The notes: generated by a model from the letters alone, not told the origin. A stretch of 64,000 nt of DNA from Hoeflea_A sp963921345 (GCA_963921345.3 CAWUFE020000007.1:620001-684000), one strand, 5' to 3'. Shown: positions 42,313 to 51,017, counted from the first letter of the stretch. Numbers and translations: made by a program.

Positions 42313-43047
42313 GTGACCTATTGCGTTGCGATCAAGCTTGATGCCGGGCTGGTGATGCTGTCCGACACCCGTACCAATGCCGGGTTGGACAACATTTCGC
42401 GCTACGGCAAGATGCATTGCTGGGATGTTCCGGGCGAGCGGGCTCTGGCGCTGCTCACCGCCGGCAATCTGTCGATCACCCAGGGTGTGATCACGCGGCT
42501 CGAAAAGCAGATCGAGACGGCGGCGATCGATCCGGAAACCGAGACGGTTCTCAATGCCGACAGCATGTTCCGCGTGGCCCAGATCGTCGGCGAGACCATG
42601 CGTCAGGTGCAGCAGAGGCATCGCGAAGGCATGGAGGCGCAGGGCGCCTCTTTCGATGCGACCGTCATCGTCGGGGGGCAAAGGAAGGGCGGGTCGATTC
42701 GACTTTTCCTTGTCTACTCGGCGGGCAATTTCATCGAGGCGACGGCGGACACGCCTTTTTTCCAGATCGGCGAGCACAAATATGGCAAACCCATCCTCGA
42801 CCGGGTGATCACCCCCCAGACGCCGCTTGAAAAGGCCAAGCTGGCGGCCTGTGTGTCGATGGATTCGACGCTGCGCAGCAACCTGTCGGTCGGCATGCCG
42901 CTGGACCTGGCCATCATCGAGACCGATCGGTATGCCTTTTCGGAGCGCCGGCGTATCGAACCGGACGACAAGGATTTCACCGCTCTTTCGGAAGCCTGGT
43001 CACGGGCTCTGAACTCCGCCTTTCACGACCTGCCGCACCTGTTCTGA
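42313..43047 (+). CDS. Anbu proteasome-type peptidase subunit
   Basis: 244 residues, N-terminal-nucleophile hydrolase related to HslV and proteasome beta subunits. It begins MTYCVAIKLDAGLVMLSDTRTNAGLDN; removal of Met would expose Thr2 as the nucleophile, and Asp/Lys positions (SDTRTN, KMH) fit. Anbu forms ring- or helix-like oligomers and no unfoldase partner is known. The start is GTG, 26 bp after the transglutaminase gene. It is the fourth and last gene of the cluster. Confidence 0.9.
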   Translation: MTYCVAIKLDAGLVMLSDTRTNAGLDNISRYGKMHCWDVPGERALALLTAGNLSITQGVITRLEKQIETAAIDPETETVLNADSMFRVAQIVGETMRQVQQRHREGMEAQGASFDATVIVGGQRKGGSIRLFLVYSAGNFIEATADTPFFQIGEHKYGKPILDRVITPQTPLEKAKLAACVSMDSTLRSNLSVGMPLDLAIIETDRYAFSERRRIEPDDKDFTALSEAWSRALNSAFHDLPHLF

Positions 43048-43354
43048 CAGCCGGCGCTTTTCCGTCAATTCCGAACCGGCTGTCGGCGACACGGCGGGCG
43101 TGCGCGAATCCGAAGGCATCACCCATTTGGGTGATGCGTTTCAGCGGCGATTTGGATTGGAATGAGGATGCCGGGATCCGATCTTCCCGACCGGCTTTGC
43201 AGGACGCCCTGCGGATTGCGCCCTGCAAGGACTGCGATGACGCCCGTGGCCCCAATGCCATAGTGCGGGCGGCTCCACTATCGCAGCGGACGGCCGTTTC
43301 GATCGCCAAACATGCCCTGGCGGCGAAATATGGCCGTCCGGGTCCCGGTTCGGA
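43048..43354. other. 307-bp convergent intergenic region
   Basis: Lies between the 3' ends of the Anbu gene and the aminotransferase gene. It contains one clear hairpin (43116-43137). I see no supported gene. Confidence 0.55.
43116..43137. terminator. Perfect inverted repeat between convergent genes
   Basis: GCATCACCCA (43116-43125) and TGGGTGATGC (43128-43137) are perfect reverse complements separated by TT, 69 bp after the Anbu stop. It probably serves as a terminator hairpin, though no T tract follows. Confidence 0.5.
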
Positions 43355-44743
43355 CTACTGGTCGGATCCGACGCGTTCGAGAGCGCCATCGATGGCCGCG
43401 ACGATCTGGTCGATATCGTCCCGCGTGCAGATCAGCGCCGGGCTCAGGCAAAGAGTGTTGTTGAAGGCATCGATGCTGCGGTTGGTGGCGCCGATGACCA
43501 CTCCCTGGCCCATGCAGTCGGCGACGATCGCCTGGACCACGCTTTCGGCCACCGGTTCCCTGGTCGCGCGGTCGCGGACCAGCTCGGCGCCACAGAACAG
43601 ACCCTTGCCCCTGACATCGCCGATGATCGGGTGTTTCTCCTGCAGCGCCCGAAGGCTGTCCATCAGGTAGTCGCCCATCTTTGTCGTGTTTTCGAGAAGC
43701 CCTTCGTCCTCGATAATACGCATGTTCTCAAGTGCCGCTGCCGGCCCCGCCGCGCAGCCGCCGAAGGTCGAAATATCACGGAAGTAGCTCATCGGATCGT
43801 CGGGATCGCTCTTGAACAGATCGAACACCTCCTCGGTGGTGACCGTGCAGGAGATTGCCGCGTAGCCGGACGCCACGCCCTTGGCCATGGTCACCATGTC
43901 CGGCTTGATGCCGTATTGCTGATAGCCGAACCATTCTCCCGTGCGGCCGACGCCGCAGACGACCTCGTCTATGTGCAGCAGGATGTCGTACTTCCGGCAG
44001 ATTTCCTGGACGGTTTCCCAATAGCCTTCCGGCGGCGTGATCACACCGCCGCCTGCGGTGATCGGTTCGAGAACCAGGCCGCCGACCGTTTCCGGTCCTT
44101 CGCGCAGAATGACCTCTTCGATGGCGCGGGCTGCCCGCACGCCGTAGTCGTCGCAAGGCCCGTATTGCGAGCGGTATTCGAGGCAGTGCGGCACCTCGAC
44201 GAAGCCCGGCGTGAACGGACCGTACTGGTCCTTGCGCTGGTTCTGGCCGCACGAGCTGAGCGCGGTGATCGTCGTGCCGTGGTAGTCGCGCTCGCGATAG
44301 AGGATCTTGTGCTTGCGCCCGCCATATTTGTTGTGAGCGATCTGCCGGATGATCTTGTAGGCCTTCTCGTTGGCCTCGGACCCGGAGTTGGAGAAATAGA
44401 CGCGGCTCATGCCCGGCATCTTCTCGATCAGCCTGCCGGCGAACAGCGCGCCGGGAACGTTGCCTGCGGAGTTGGCAAAGAAATTCAGACGCACCAATTG
44501 CTCACGGACTGCATCGGCGATGCTCTCGCGGCCGTAGCCGACATTGACCGTCCAGACACCACCCGAGACGGCGTCGAGATACTCTTTGCCCTTGGCATCC
44601 CAAACGCGCAGACCCTTGCCCTCGATGATGACCATCGGGTCCTGTGTTTCATAGCGCTTGTGCTGGCTCAGATGATGCCATACATGTGCGCGATCGTCAT
44701 TGACGGCCTTGCTGAAGTCATTAGCGCCCGGTGCGATGTTCAT
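43355..44743 (-). CDS. Class III aminotransferase, taurine-pyruvate aminotransferase-like
   Basis: 462-residue omega-aminotransferase with PLP lysine K288 in TMAKGVASGYA, D259 in LLHIDEVVCGVGRTGEWFG and phosphate loop SNSGSEANEKAYKI. The N-terminal part (AHVWHHLSQHKRYE, LDAVSGGVWTVNVGYGRESIADAV) resembles taurine-pyruvate aminotransferase (Tpa), which makes sulfoacetaldehyde and alanine. No xsc, tauABC or ald gene is adjacent, so another omega-amino substrate is possible. ATG 44743 (MNIAPGAND) gives the usual length; an in-frame extension to 44926 has no family character. A LysR gene lies upstream on the same strand. Confidence 0.85.
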   Translation of the reverse strand: MNIAPGANDFSKAVNDDRAHVWHHLSQHKRYETQDPMVIIEGKGLRVWDAKGKEYLDAVSGGVWTVNVGYGRESIADAVREQLVRLNFFANSAGNVPGALFAGRLIEKMPGMSRVYFSNSGSEANEKAYKIIRQIAHNKYGGRKHKILYRERDYHGTTITALSSCGQNQRKDQYGPFTPGFVEVPHCLEYRSQYGPCDDYGVRAARAIEEVILREGPETVGGLVLEPITAGGGVITPPEGYWETVQEICRKYDILLHIDEVVCGVGRTGEWFGYQQYGIKPDMVTMAKGVASGYAAISCTVTTEEVFDLFKSDPDDPMSYFRDISTFGGCAAGPAAALENMRIIEDEGLLENTTKMGDYLMDSLRALQEKHPIIGDVRGKGLFCGAELVRDRATREPVAESVVQAIVADCMGQGVVIGATNRSIDAFNNTLCLSPALICTRDDIDQIVAAIDGALERVGSDQ

Positions 44744-44986
44744 GGGTTCCAACTCCCGACGGGGCGACCGCTCGCAGGCGGCGGCCCGATTGCAAACTGG
44801 CGCGAGAATCCCACGCCTTGACGGCGGCAGATAGTCCCAGATTGCGCCGCTCCATGACGCCAGATTCGGATTGCAGCTGGTGTGGCGCGGCTTGCACCTG
44901 TGGTGGGGTGGCACCCGGGCGCGCAACCCGCCTCGCCAGAGACCGAAATCACCGCGGTCAAATTTTCAATCTGACCATGAGGGGGT

Positions 44987-45907
44987 CTAGCGCATTAAGC
45001 CGCGGTCGCCGAAATGGGCGAGACCGTCTCTCAGGAAATCGATGGTCACGCGCGTCTTCAGCGGCAGGTATCGGGCGCTCGGATAGATCAGCCAGGCCGC
45101 CGTGCGAGCGTGCGCGCCCGACATTTCATAGTCAGGGAGCAATTCGATCAACCGGCCCGACCGAATGTCTTCGCGCACCATCCAGTCGATCAGCATCACC
45201 GGTCCGAGGCCGTCCAGAGCGCATTGACGCAACGCCATGACCGACGAGATCATGACATCGCCCGAAACCGGGACTTCGGTGACCCGCCCCTTGCCGTCGC
45301 GGGCGATCCAGTTGGTGTCCTGACCCGAGGGTCGCATCATCAGGCAGCTGTGCTGGGCAAGGTCCATCGGTTCCCGGATCGGTCCGCGTTTCTCCAGATA
45401 GGCGGGGCTGGCGCAGACCCGGTAGCGGTTGTCGAACAGCTTGCTGGAAACGACATTGCCGCTGCCGCGATTTCCCAATCGCACGGCCAGGTCGATGCGC
45501 TCCGACACCAGGTCCACGGGGGTATCCGTGAGAATCAGTTCGATCCTGAGATCCGGAAACTTATCCCGCATGCGTGGCAAAAGCGGTGTCAGGCATATTT
45601 GCCCGAACGCGATCGTTGCCGTGATGCGCATCGTGCCTTTCGGTTGCGCACTGACTGCCAGCGCTTCGTCCTGAGCGATGTTCAGATCCTCGAGCAACGG
45701 CTCGACATGCGACAGGTAAATCTCGCCGCCTTCGGTCAGCGTGACCGTGCGCGTCGTGCGCTGGAACAGCCGCAATCCGAGCTCTTCCTCGAGGGCGGCA
45801 ATGGTGCGTGAGACGGTGGAGGGGTCGGCATCGAATTCGCGGGCGACCGCGGCAAAACTGCCGCGCTGCGCAACGGCGATGAACATCCGGAGTGATGCGA
45901 AATCCAT
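44987..45907 (-). CDS. LysR-family transcriptional regulator
   Basis: 306 residues. The helix-turn-helix is MDFASLRMFIAVAQRGSFAAVAREFDADPSTVSRTIAALEEELGLRLFQR and the rest is the periplasmic-binding-protein-like effector domain (GTMRITATIAFGQICLTPLLPRM, VRLGNRGSGNV). It is of the CrgA/YafC-like short-loop type. No divergent target is present; it lies upstream of the aminotransferase gene with a 243-bp gap on the same strand and may or may not regulate it. Confidence 0.9.
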   Translation of the reverse strand: MDFASLRMFIAVAQRGSFAAVAREFDADPSTVSRTIAALEEELGLRLFQRTTRTVTLTEGGEIYLSHVEPLLEDLNIAQDEALAVSAQPKGTMRITATIAFGQICLTPLLPRMRDKFPDLRIELILTDTPVDLVSERIDLAVRLGNRGSGNVVSSKLFDNRYRVCASPAYLEKRGPIREPMDLAQHSCLMMRPSGQDTNWIARDGKGRVTEVPVSGDVMISSVMALRQCALDGLGPVMLIDWMVREDIRSGRLIELLPDYEMSGAHARTAAWLIYPSARYLPLKTRVTIDFLRDGLAHFGDRGLMR

Positions 45908-46478
45908 TATTGCAAATTATGCACGAACCTCTTGCGTGTCGAGCGGTTTATTGTCGTTGACCTGTCACTTACCGTTATCCCTAGGATTCTCGGTCTGGCC
46001 AGCAACCGAAAGCGCTTTTGTAATGCTGAATCGACAGGAGATTGGCCGCGATATTCTGCACAGCCGGTTGGCTGTGTTTCTGACCGGGATGGCATTTGGC
46101 AGCCAAAACGCGGGTTGCCTTGGCGCCTCCGGTATCAATCCAATCGGCGAGCTGGAAATTCCGCCCACCTTCCAGCAGACCGATTGATGGGGGCCGTCTG
46201 CAGTGAGCGCTGGCGGTCAAGGATTGAGCCGGAGGCGACTTCTCGCTGGGAATGAAAGTTGAGCTTTTTCAAGCGATTGCGTTGTTTTTCGGATTCTCTT
46301 TTGCAAATCTGGTCAATCGAGCTTCCGTTTCAGAGGCGGCGGTCCAGCGGCCCGATTGAGCGGCCGACGTCCATGCCCGTATGCGAAGCCGGAGTCCATC
46401 CTTAACCATTTCTAAGGGATGGCGGCGGAACCTGACGCAATCTGCGGAAATCCGGATCAAGACGGGAACGGTCAAAAC
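45908..46478. other. 571-bp region without a supported gene
   Basis: Between the LysR gene start and a small ORF. It is less GC-rich than its surroundings and contains a 10-bp palindrome AAAGCGCTTT (46009-46018). Short frames on both strands lack ribosome binding sites and recognisable domains. It must contain the lysR promoter. Confidence 0.5.
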
Positions 46479-46823
46479 ATGACGGAAGATGCTGCGGGGA
46501 TCGACTGGGGCAACTCGGGTTGCATGATCTACTGGGAATATTCGGTGCCCGGCGACACCGGGCGATTCGAGGCGTTCTACGGCCCCAACGGTCAAAGGGC
46601 GGCGCTGTTTGAGGCCGCTGACGGGTTCATCCGGTCCGACCTCCAGCGTGATGCCAACAATTCGACCATCTACCGAACCGCCGACTACTGGGCATCGAGG
46701 GACGCATTTCTGGCGTTTCTTCGCGATCACTCGGCCGACTACGACGCGCTTTCGAAAGAGAGCGAGGGGCTCAGTTCCACACAAACAAGCCTCGGAATGT
46801 TCCTGATAGCCAGCAAAGACTAG
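46479..46823 (+). CDS. Small antibiotic-biosynthesis-monooxygenase-like protein
   Basis: 114 residues. The core from MIYWEYSVPGDTGRFEAFYG through LFEAADGFIRSDLQ and TADYWASRDAFLAFLRDH has the pattern of a dimeric alpha/beta barrel of the ABM type, with an extra C-terminal helix (YDALSKESEGLSSTQTSLGMFL). No haem-binding or catalytic residue can be assigned with confidence. The start is unsure: ATG 46479 is used here; ATG 46524 (MIYWEYS) would start exactly at the fold. Confidence 0.55.
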   Translation: MTEDAAGIDWGNSGCMIYWEYSVPGDTGRFEAFYGPNGQRAALFEAADGFIRSDLQRDANNSTIYRTADYWASRDAFLAFLRDHSADYDALSKESEGLSSTQTSLGMFLIASKD

Positions 46824-46824
46824 G

Positions 46825-47127
46825 TCACTTGCCCACGAACTCGATTTCGATGAACGCGCACTCGAAATCGTTGGCGCTGATCACATCGTGCTCGACGCCG
46901 CTCTGGCGAAAATAAGGAACACCGTTCGACAATTCGGCAACGGAACGTTCGCCATTGCCGTGATCGATTTCCAACCGGCCGTCGAACAGCGGCACCACCA
47001 CGTAGTCGTAGGCATGGCGATGCCAGCCGGTGTTGTCGCCGCGCCGGGCAAAGCGCCATTCGGTGACCCGGGTCACGTCGTTGTCGACGAGTACGGTGGC
47101 GCGGGCGCTTGCGGTGGTGCTGGACAT
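46825..47127 (-). CDS. Cupin-domain protein
   Basis: 100-residue single-domain cupin. Metal-site residues of cupin motif 1 are seen in NTGWHRHAYDYVVVPLFDGRLEI (two His then Glu/Asp later) and motif 2 in GVPYFRQSGVEHDVISANDF. Such small cupins may be enzymes or sensors; none can be assigned. It converges with the small ABM-like gene (1-bp gap) and is divergent from the DUF2189 gene. Confidence 0.8.
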   Translation of the reverse strand: MSSTTASARATVLVDNDVTRVTEWRFARRGDNTGWHRHAYDYVVVPLFDGRLEIDHGNGERSVAELSNGVPYFRQSGVEHDVISANDFECAFIEIEFVGK

Positions 47128-47314
47128 GAGTTCGGTTCATCCGGTTTGTTTCGCTGCCTGCGACCTTAAGACCTCGGTGGCGAGATGGACAAGGCCGCTA
47201 GCTGCATCGGAACGACATGATTTGGATCAATGCCGTTGGTTGCACAATGTTTCAGGGTACACTGCGAACATGCCGATCCTGTTGGAGAGATGGCAAACGG
47301 TTGGGAGGCCGACG

Positions 47315-48109
47315 ATGGCGGACAGTGACAATGCGGTTGCGTATCAGCCGCCGAAGGTGCCGGAGATCAGAACGGTTACGTTCCAGGACGTCCGCGAAGC
47401 GTTTTCCGCCGGCATCGCCGATTTCCTCAGGGCGCCGCTCTACGGGCTGTTCTTCGGCGGCATCTACACGCTCGGAGGCCTGGCCATTCTGGCTTCGCTC
47501 ACCGTTCTCGACATACACTGGATGATCATCCCGCTGGCGATCGGCTTTCCGCTGATCGGCCCGTTCGTCGCAGTCGGCCTTTACGAAGTGAGCCGCCGGC
47601 TGGCCAAGGGCAGGCCGCTGGTCTGGCGCGAGGTCCTTCTGGTGGTGTTTCGCCAGCGAGAGCGACAGCTCAGCTGGATGGCGTTCGTGGTGCTGTTCAT
47701 TTTCTGGCTGTGGATTTACCAGGTGCGGCTGCTGTTGGCCCTGTTTCTGGGATTCAAGAGTTTCTCGACGATCGAGCGCTTCATCGACGTCATCACCACC
47801 TCGCATGAGGGGATGGCCTTCGTGGCTGTCGGAACCGTCATCGGCGCGATCCTGTCCTTCGTGCTGTTTTCGGCCACCGTGATCTCGATGCCGCTGCTGC
47901 TGGATCGGGAACTCGATTTCATCACCGCCATCATCGTCAGCTTCAGGACGGTTTTCAAAAACCCGGTTCCGATGATCGGCTGGGGCATCATCGTGGCGGC
48001 GCTGGCGATTGTGGCGATGATTCCGTTTTTCGCTGGAATGCTGGTGGTGCTGCCGGTTCTCGGTCACGCAACCTGGCACCTCTACGAAAGGGCGATTGAA
48101 CCGGAATAG
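47315..48109 (+). CDS. DUF2189 integral membrane protein
   Basis: 264 residues with about six transmembrane helices (APLYGLFFGGIYTLGGLAILASL, MIIPLAIGFPLIGPFVAVGLYEVSRRL, SWMAFVVLFIFWLWIYQVRLLL, and three more). The first 25 residues (PEIRTVTFQDVREAF) and the motif GPFVAVGLYEVSRRL mark the DUF2189 family, common in alphaproteobacteria and of unknown function, often near cytochrome or stress genes. GGAGG stands six bases before ATG 47315. The next gene, a cold-shock protein, follows after 51 bp. Confidence 0.85.
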   Translation: MADSDNAVAYQPPKVPEIRTVTFQDVREAFSAGIADFLRAPLYGLFFGGIYTLGGLAILASLTVLDIHWMIIPLAIGFPLIGPFVAVGLYEVSRRLAKGRPLVWREVLLVVFRQRERQLSWMAFVVLFIFWLWIYQVRLLLALFLGFKSFSTIERFIDVITTSHEGMAFVAVGTVIGAILSFVLFSATVISMPLLLDRELDFITAIIVSFRTVFKNPVPMIGWGIIVAALAIVAMIPFFAGMLVVLPVLGHATWHLYERAIEPE

Positions 48110-48160
48110 CCATTGGCGCTAGGGTCTCTCCCGGACCGATTTCGATGGAGGGGACACAGT

Positions 48161-48370
48161 ATGCAAAGCGGCACCGTCAAGTGGTTCAATTCCAGCAAGG
48201 GCTTTGGCTTCATCCAGCCGGACGATGGCGGTTCGGACGTGTTCGTGCACATCACCGCGGTCCAGAGGGCCGGGTTGCAGGGCCTTGACGAAGGCCAGAA
48301 GGTCACCTTTCAGACGGTCGCCGACACCAGGACAGGAAGATCCTCGGCCACCGATATCAAGGCCGCCTGA
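48161..48370 (+). CDS. cspA: Cold-shock-domain protein
   Basis: 69-residue OB-fold RNA chaperone: SGTVKWFNSSKGFGFIQPDDGG with RNP1 (KGFGFI) and RNP2 (VFVHI). It binds single-stranded RNA and DNA and melts structured mRNA at low temperature or in stationary phase. GGAGGGG stands seven bases before ATG 48161. The gene stands alone, convergent with the small ORF of the sigma operon. The symbol is for the family; which paralogue it is cannot be told. Confidence 0.93.
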   Translation: MQSGTVKWFNSSKGFGFIQPDDGGSDVFVHITAVQRAGLQGLDEGQKVTFQTVADTRTGRSSATDIKAA

Positions 48371-48391
48371 CGGACGGCGCAGGACGCGCCG

Positions 48392-48628
48392 CTAGCTGTC
48401 GTAGCTCTTCATCCCGCTCGCCGGTGCGCCGTACTCGTCGATGAACTCGCGAAAGACCCGGTCGAGACTGTCGGCGTCGGCGTAGTCGCCCAGCCGCTCC
48501 AGCAGCACGACCAGCAGGTAGTTGTTGCCGAGACCCCATTTGCCGTTCAACTCGCGCAACTGGCGATAGGCGTCCTCGGTGAGCGCCGCATTGAAGCGTT
48601 TCGGCAGCGGCAGGCGCTTAGGTTTCAT
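48392..48628 (-). CDS. Small protein of unknown function, third gene of the GST-sigma operon
   Basis: 78 residues beginning MKPKRLPLPKRFNAALTEDAYRQLRELNGKWGLGNNYLLVVLLERL. Basic N terminus, helical remainder, no Cys. ATG 48628 lies inside the end of the ECF sigma gene (11-bp overlap), so translation is probably coupled. The ALTEDAYRQLRELNGKWGLGNNYLLVVLLE stretch loosely resembles ribbon-helix-helix or CopG-like proteins. It could regulate the sigma factor, but it lacks the usual anti-sigma (ZAS) motif. I do not recognise the family. Confidence 0.6.
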   Translation of the reverse strand: MKPKRLPLPKRFNAALTEDAYRQLRELNGKWGLGNNYLLVVLLERLGDYADADSLDRVFREFIDEYGAPASGMKSYDS

Positions 48629-49445
48629 CGGCATCGACTCCACACAGGGATTCGGCCTCGGTGGATCCGAGGCCCTTTTCCTCGATCTCTTTGGTACGCC
48701 TCCAGAAGACGTCGTGCAGCGCCTGCATCGACGTCGTCCCGCATTTGCGCACTTCGGCGCAGCGGTCGGCGAAATCGCTGACGTCCGGGAAGGGAGCGCC
48801 CCGTTTGTGTTCGGGGGCCACCATCTGCAGCCCCTTGCACTGATGGCAGATGCCCGTCTTGCTCACCAGAGCGCACAGTCCCTCGAACTGTTCCTGCATG
48901 GACGTGCGCGCCGTCGCCAGGCGATGGCGCAGCACGGATTCGGAGGTTCCCAGTGCGTTCGACGCCTCGCGGCCGGACAGGCCCACGATATCGCGCAAGA
49001 CAAGCGCCGCGATCTCGTCGGGGGGCAGCGACCGGCCGACACAGGAGAAGCAGTAGGCGATGTGCTCGCGGACCTCGAATGCAAAGTCCGGAGCCGAACA
49101 TTGGGCGACGACTTCGCCGCTCAGATTCTCGGAAACCGCGCACAGATTGGCATAGGCGACCTGCGCCTCGCCGCGCCAGCGTTTCTGCCGTCGCAGGAAA
49201 TCGACCGCGCACCGCGAGGCGATGGCCGTCAACCAAGTCGAAAAACCGGATGCGCCGCGGAAATCCGCAAGCCCCTGCCAGGCCTTCAACAGCGCTTCCT
49301 GCAACACGTCCTCGGTGTCGTCGGGATGACCGATCATCCGCCGGACGACCGATCGGATGCGGGGACGCAAGGGGGCGACGAGGCGCTCGAAAGCTGCCTC
49401 GTCGCCGGATTTCGCCCGTTCTATCAGATGCGCGTCGGCGGTCAT
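48618..49445 (-). CDS. ECF-type sigma factor with Cys-containing C-terminal extension
   Basis: 275 residues, longer than a standard ECF sigma (about 180-200). Region 2 is LIERAKSGDEAAFERLVAPLRPRIRSVVRRMIG ... DDTEDVLQEALLKAWQGLADFRG; region 4 is IAALVLRDIVGLSGREASNALGTSESVLRHRLATAR. The extra about 85 residues hold CHQCKG (CxxC), further Cys and a coiled tail, suggesting a metal- or redox-sensing domain. No anti-sigma gene is adjacent. Its ATG overlaps the stop codon of the GST gene upstream (ATGA), so the two are co-translated, linking it to thiol or electrophile stress. Confidence 0.85.
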   Translation of the reverse strand: MTADAHLIERAKSGDEAAFERLVAPLRPRIRSVVRRMIGHPDDTEDVLQEALLKAWQGLADFRGASGFSTWLTAIASRCAVDFLRRQKRWRGEAQVAYANLCAVSENLSGEVVAQCSAPDFAFEVREHIAYCFSCVGRSLPPDEIAALVLRDIVGLSGREASNALGTSESVLRHRLATARTSMQEQFEGLCALVSKTGICHQCKGLQMVAPEHKRGAPFPDVSDFADRCAEVRKCGTTSMQALHDVFWRRTKEIEEKGLGSTEAESLCGVDADET

Positions 49446-50038
49446 GCGGCTTGGCTTTCCCTGTATGCGGCGACGGTTGCGGGCCGAGCCCGCATGGCCT
49501 TGTGCCATTCGGCGAGACGCGACCTGCTCTCGAGCTGCGCGGCCGCGGCCGGCACGGTCTTGAGATAATGCGAAAGCATCGGTTCGAAGACAAGGTCGGC
49601 CAGGCTGAGCCGGGCACCCGCCAGGAACGGCCCGCCTTCCATGTTGGCCGCAACGGCATCGAGGCATCGCTCCGCCGGTTCGATGTCGATGGCGTCCTTG
49701 TCGTCCGCGAAAGTCGCCTTGACCAGAGCCGGGTAGGCATAGTCGATGCACAGCGAAATGATCTGCCACATACGCGCCCGTTCGGCCGCCTGTGGCGGGA
49801 CCAGATCGCCATCATCCGCCAGGTCGTTGAGGTAGGACAGAATGGCTGCCGTCTCGTAAAGCCTGAGCGATCCGTCCTGCAGCACCGGCATCTTGCCGAA
49901 CGGGTGCAGCGCCAGATGGCTCTCCTTGCCGAATTCCAGCGGCAGAAGTTCGCACTCGATCCCGAGCTCCTCGCAAGCCAGCGTCGCGCTGCGAACATAG
50001 GTGCTGCCCTCGAAGCCGTAGAGTTGAACCTTTGTCAT
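49442..50038 (-). CDS. Glutathione S-transferase family protein
   Basis: 198 residues. The N-terminal thioredoxin-like domain is MTKVQLYGFEGSTYVRSATLACEELGIECELLPLE with the cis-Pro segment GKMPVLQDGSLRLYETAAIL that binds glutathione; the rest is the helical domain (ADLVFEPMLSHYL). AGGAGA stands eight bases before ATG 50038. It is the first gene of an operon with an ECF sigma factor and a small ORF, which suggests a shared response to reactive electrophiles. Confidence 0.88.
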   Translation of the reverse strand: MTKVQLYGFEGSTYVRSATLACEELGIECELLPLEFGKESHLALHPFGKMPVLQDGSLRLYETAAILSYLNDLADDGDLVPPQAAERARMWQIISLCIDYAYPALVKATFADDKDAIDIEPAERCLDAVAANMEGGPFLAGARLSLADLVFEPMLSHYLKTVPAAAAQLESRSRLAEWHKAMRARPATVAAYRESQAA

Positions 50039-50354
50039 GTGAGTGTCTCCTGTTGATGTGATGAACCTTGCGTTCATGTCTTAGACGCACCGACAGAAGA
50101 TTTCCGCCAACCCGTTGAAATATTGAGAGTTTCTGGAGGAGTTTTCACAGCCTGCTCAGGCTTGCATCGGCAGACCGGAACCGATCAAATCCGGTCTGGC
50201 GTCGACAAGCCACTTTCGTTCGCGACGGGCCGCTCGAAAGTCAATTTGCCGCCATCGGCAGTGTTGATTGTGATTTGTCATTGGTGTTCTATCTTTGTGG
50301 AAATGCGGTGGGACATCCCCGGTCCAGCCGTCACATCAGCAGGGAGATATCAGC
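50039..50354. promoter_or_regulatory. 316-bp divergent intergenic region
   Basis: Between the GST-sigma operon (minus) and the peroxiredoxin gene (plus), so both promoters should be here. It contains one perfect inverted repeat (50171-50198). No gene is seen. Confidence 0.55.
50171..50198. repeat. 9-bp perfect inverted repeat in the GST/peroxiredoxin intergenic region
   Basis: CAGACCGGA (50171-50179) and TCCGGTCTG (50190-50198), separated by ten bases. It could be an operator dyad or a hairpin in a leader transcript. Confidence 0.4.
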
Positions 50355-51017
50355 ATGACAAGTCTGAGAATTGGCGACGAAGCTCCGGATTTTGAAGCCA
50401 ACACCACGCAAGGCACGATCAATTTCCACGAATGGCTTGGCGATTCCTGGGGCGTTCTGTTCTCGCACCCGAAGGACTTCACCCCGGTCTGCACTACCGA
50501 GCTTGGCTACATGGCCAGGATCAACCCGGAATTCCAGAAGCGCAACGTCAAGATCATCGGGCTGAGCGTCGATCCGGTCGAAAACCACGCCGAGTGGGCC
50601 GCCGATATCGAAGAGACGCAGGGTTTCATGCCGAACTATCCGATGATCGGCGACACCGACCTCAAGGTCGCCAAGCTCTATGGGATGCTGCCGGCCGGAG
50701 CCGGTGAGACCTCAGAAGGTCGGACTGCCGTCGACAATCAGACCGTCCGTACCGTCTTCGTCATCGCACCGGACAAGTCGATCAAGCTGACGCTGTCCTA
50801 CCCGATGAGCACCGGCCGCAATTTCGATGAGATCCTGCGGGTAATCGATTCCATGCAATTGACGGCCAAGCACAAAGTGGCCACACCGGTGAACTGGAAG
50901 GATGGCGAAGACGTCATCATCGTGCCCGCCGTTTCCAACGAAGATGCGGAGAAGCAGTATCCGGACGGCTGGAAGACCCTGAAACCCTATCTGCGCGTCG
51001 TCCCGCAGCCGAAATAA
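50355..51017 (+). CDS. 1-Cys peroxiredoxin (Prx6 family)
   Basis: 220 residues. The peroxidatic site is P39, T43, C46 in SHPKDFTPVCTTELG, and the long C-terminal extension (DGEDVIIVPAVSNEDAEKQYPDGWKTLKPYLRVV) marks the Prx6 type. No resolving Cys is present, so reduction needs an external thiol. It reduces hydrogen and lipid peroxides in the cytoplasm. AGGGAGA stands eight bases before ATG 50355, and a strong hairpin follows the gene. Confidence 0.93.
   Translation: MTSLRIGDEAPDFEANTTQGTINFHEWLGDSWGVLFSHPKDFTPVCTTELGYMARINPEFQKRNVKIIGLSVDPVENHAEWAADIEETQGFMPNYPMIGDTDLKVAKLYGMLPAGAGETSEGRTAVDNQTVRTVFVIAPDKSIKLTLSYPMSTGRNFDEILRVIDSMQLTAKHKVATPVNWKDGEDVIIVPAVSNEDAEKQYPDGWKTLKPYLRVVPQPK

Noticed and set aside
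42977..43309. A 110-codon minus-strand frame in the Anbu/aminotransferase gap
   Set aside because: It overlaps the end of the Anbu gene and the hairpin, has Arg/Ser-rich composition and no ribosome binding site.
46023..46187. A short plus-strand frame in the 45908-46478 gap
   Set aside because: Only about 54 codons from an ATG with no ribosome binding site or known domain; too little to call a gene.
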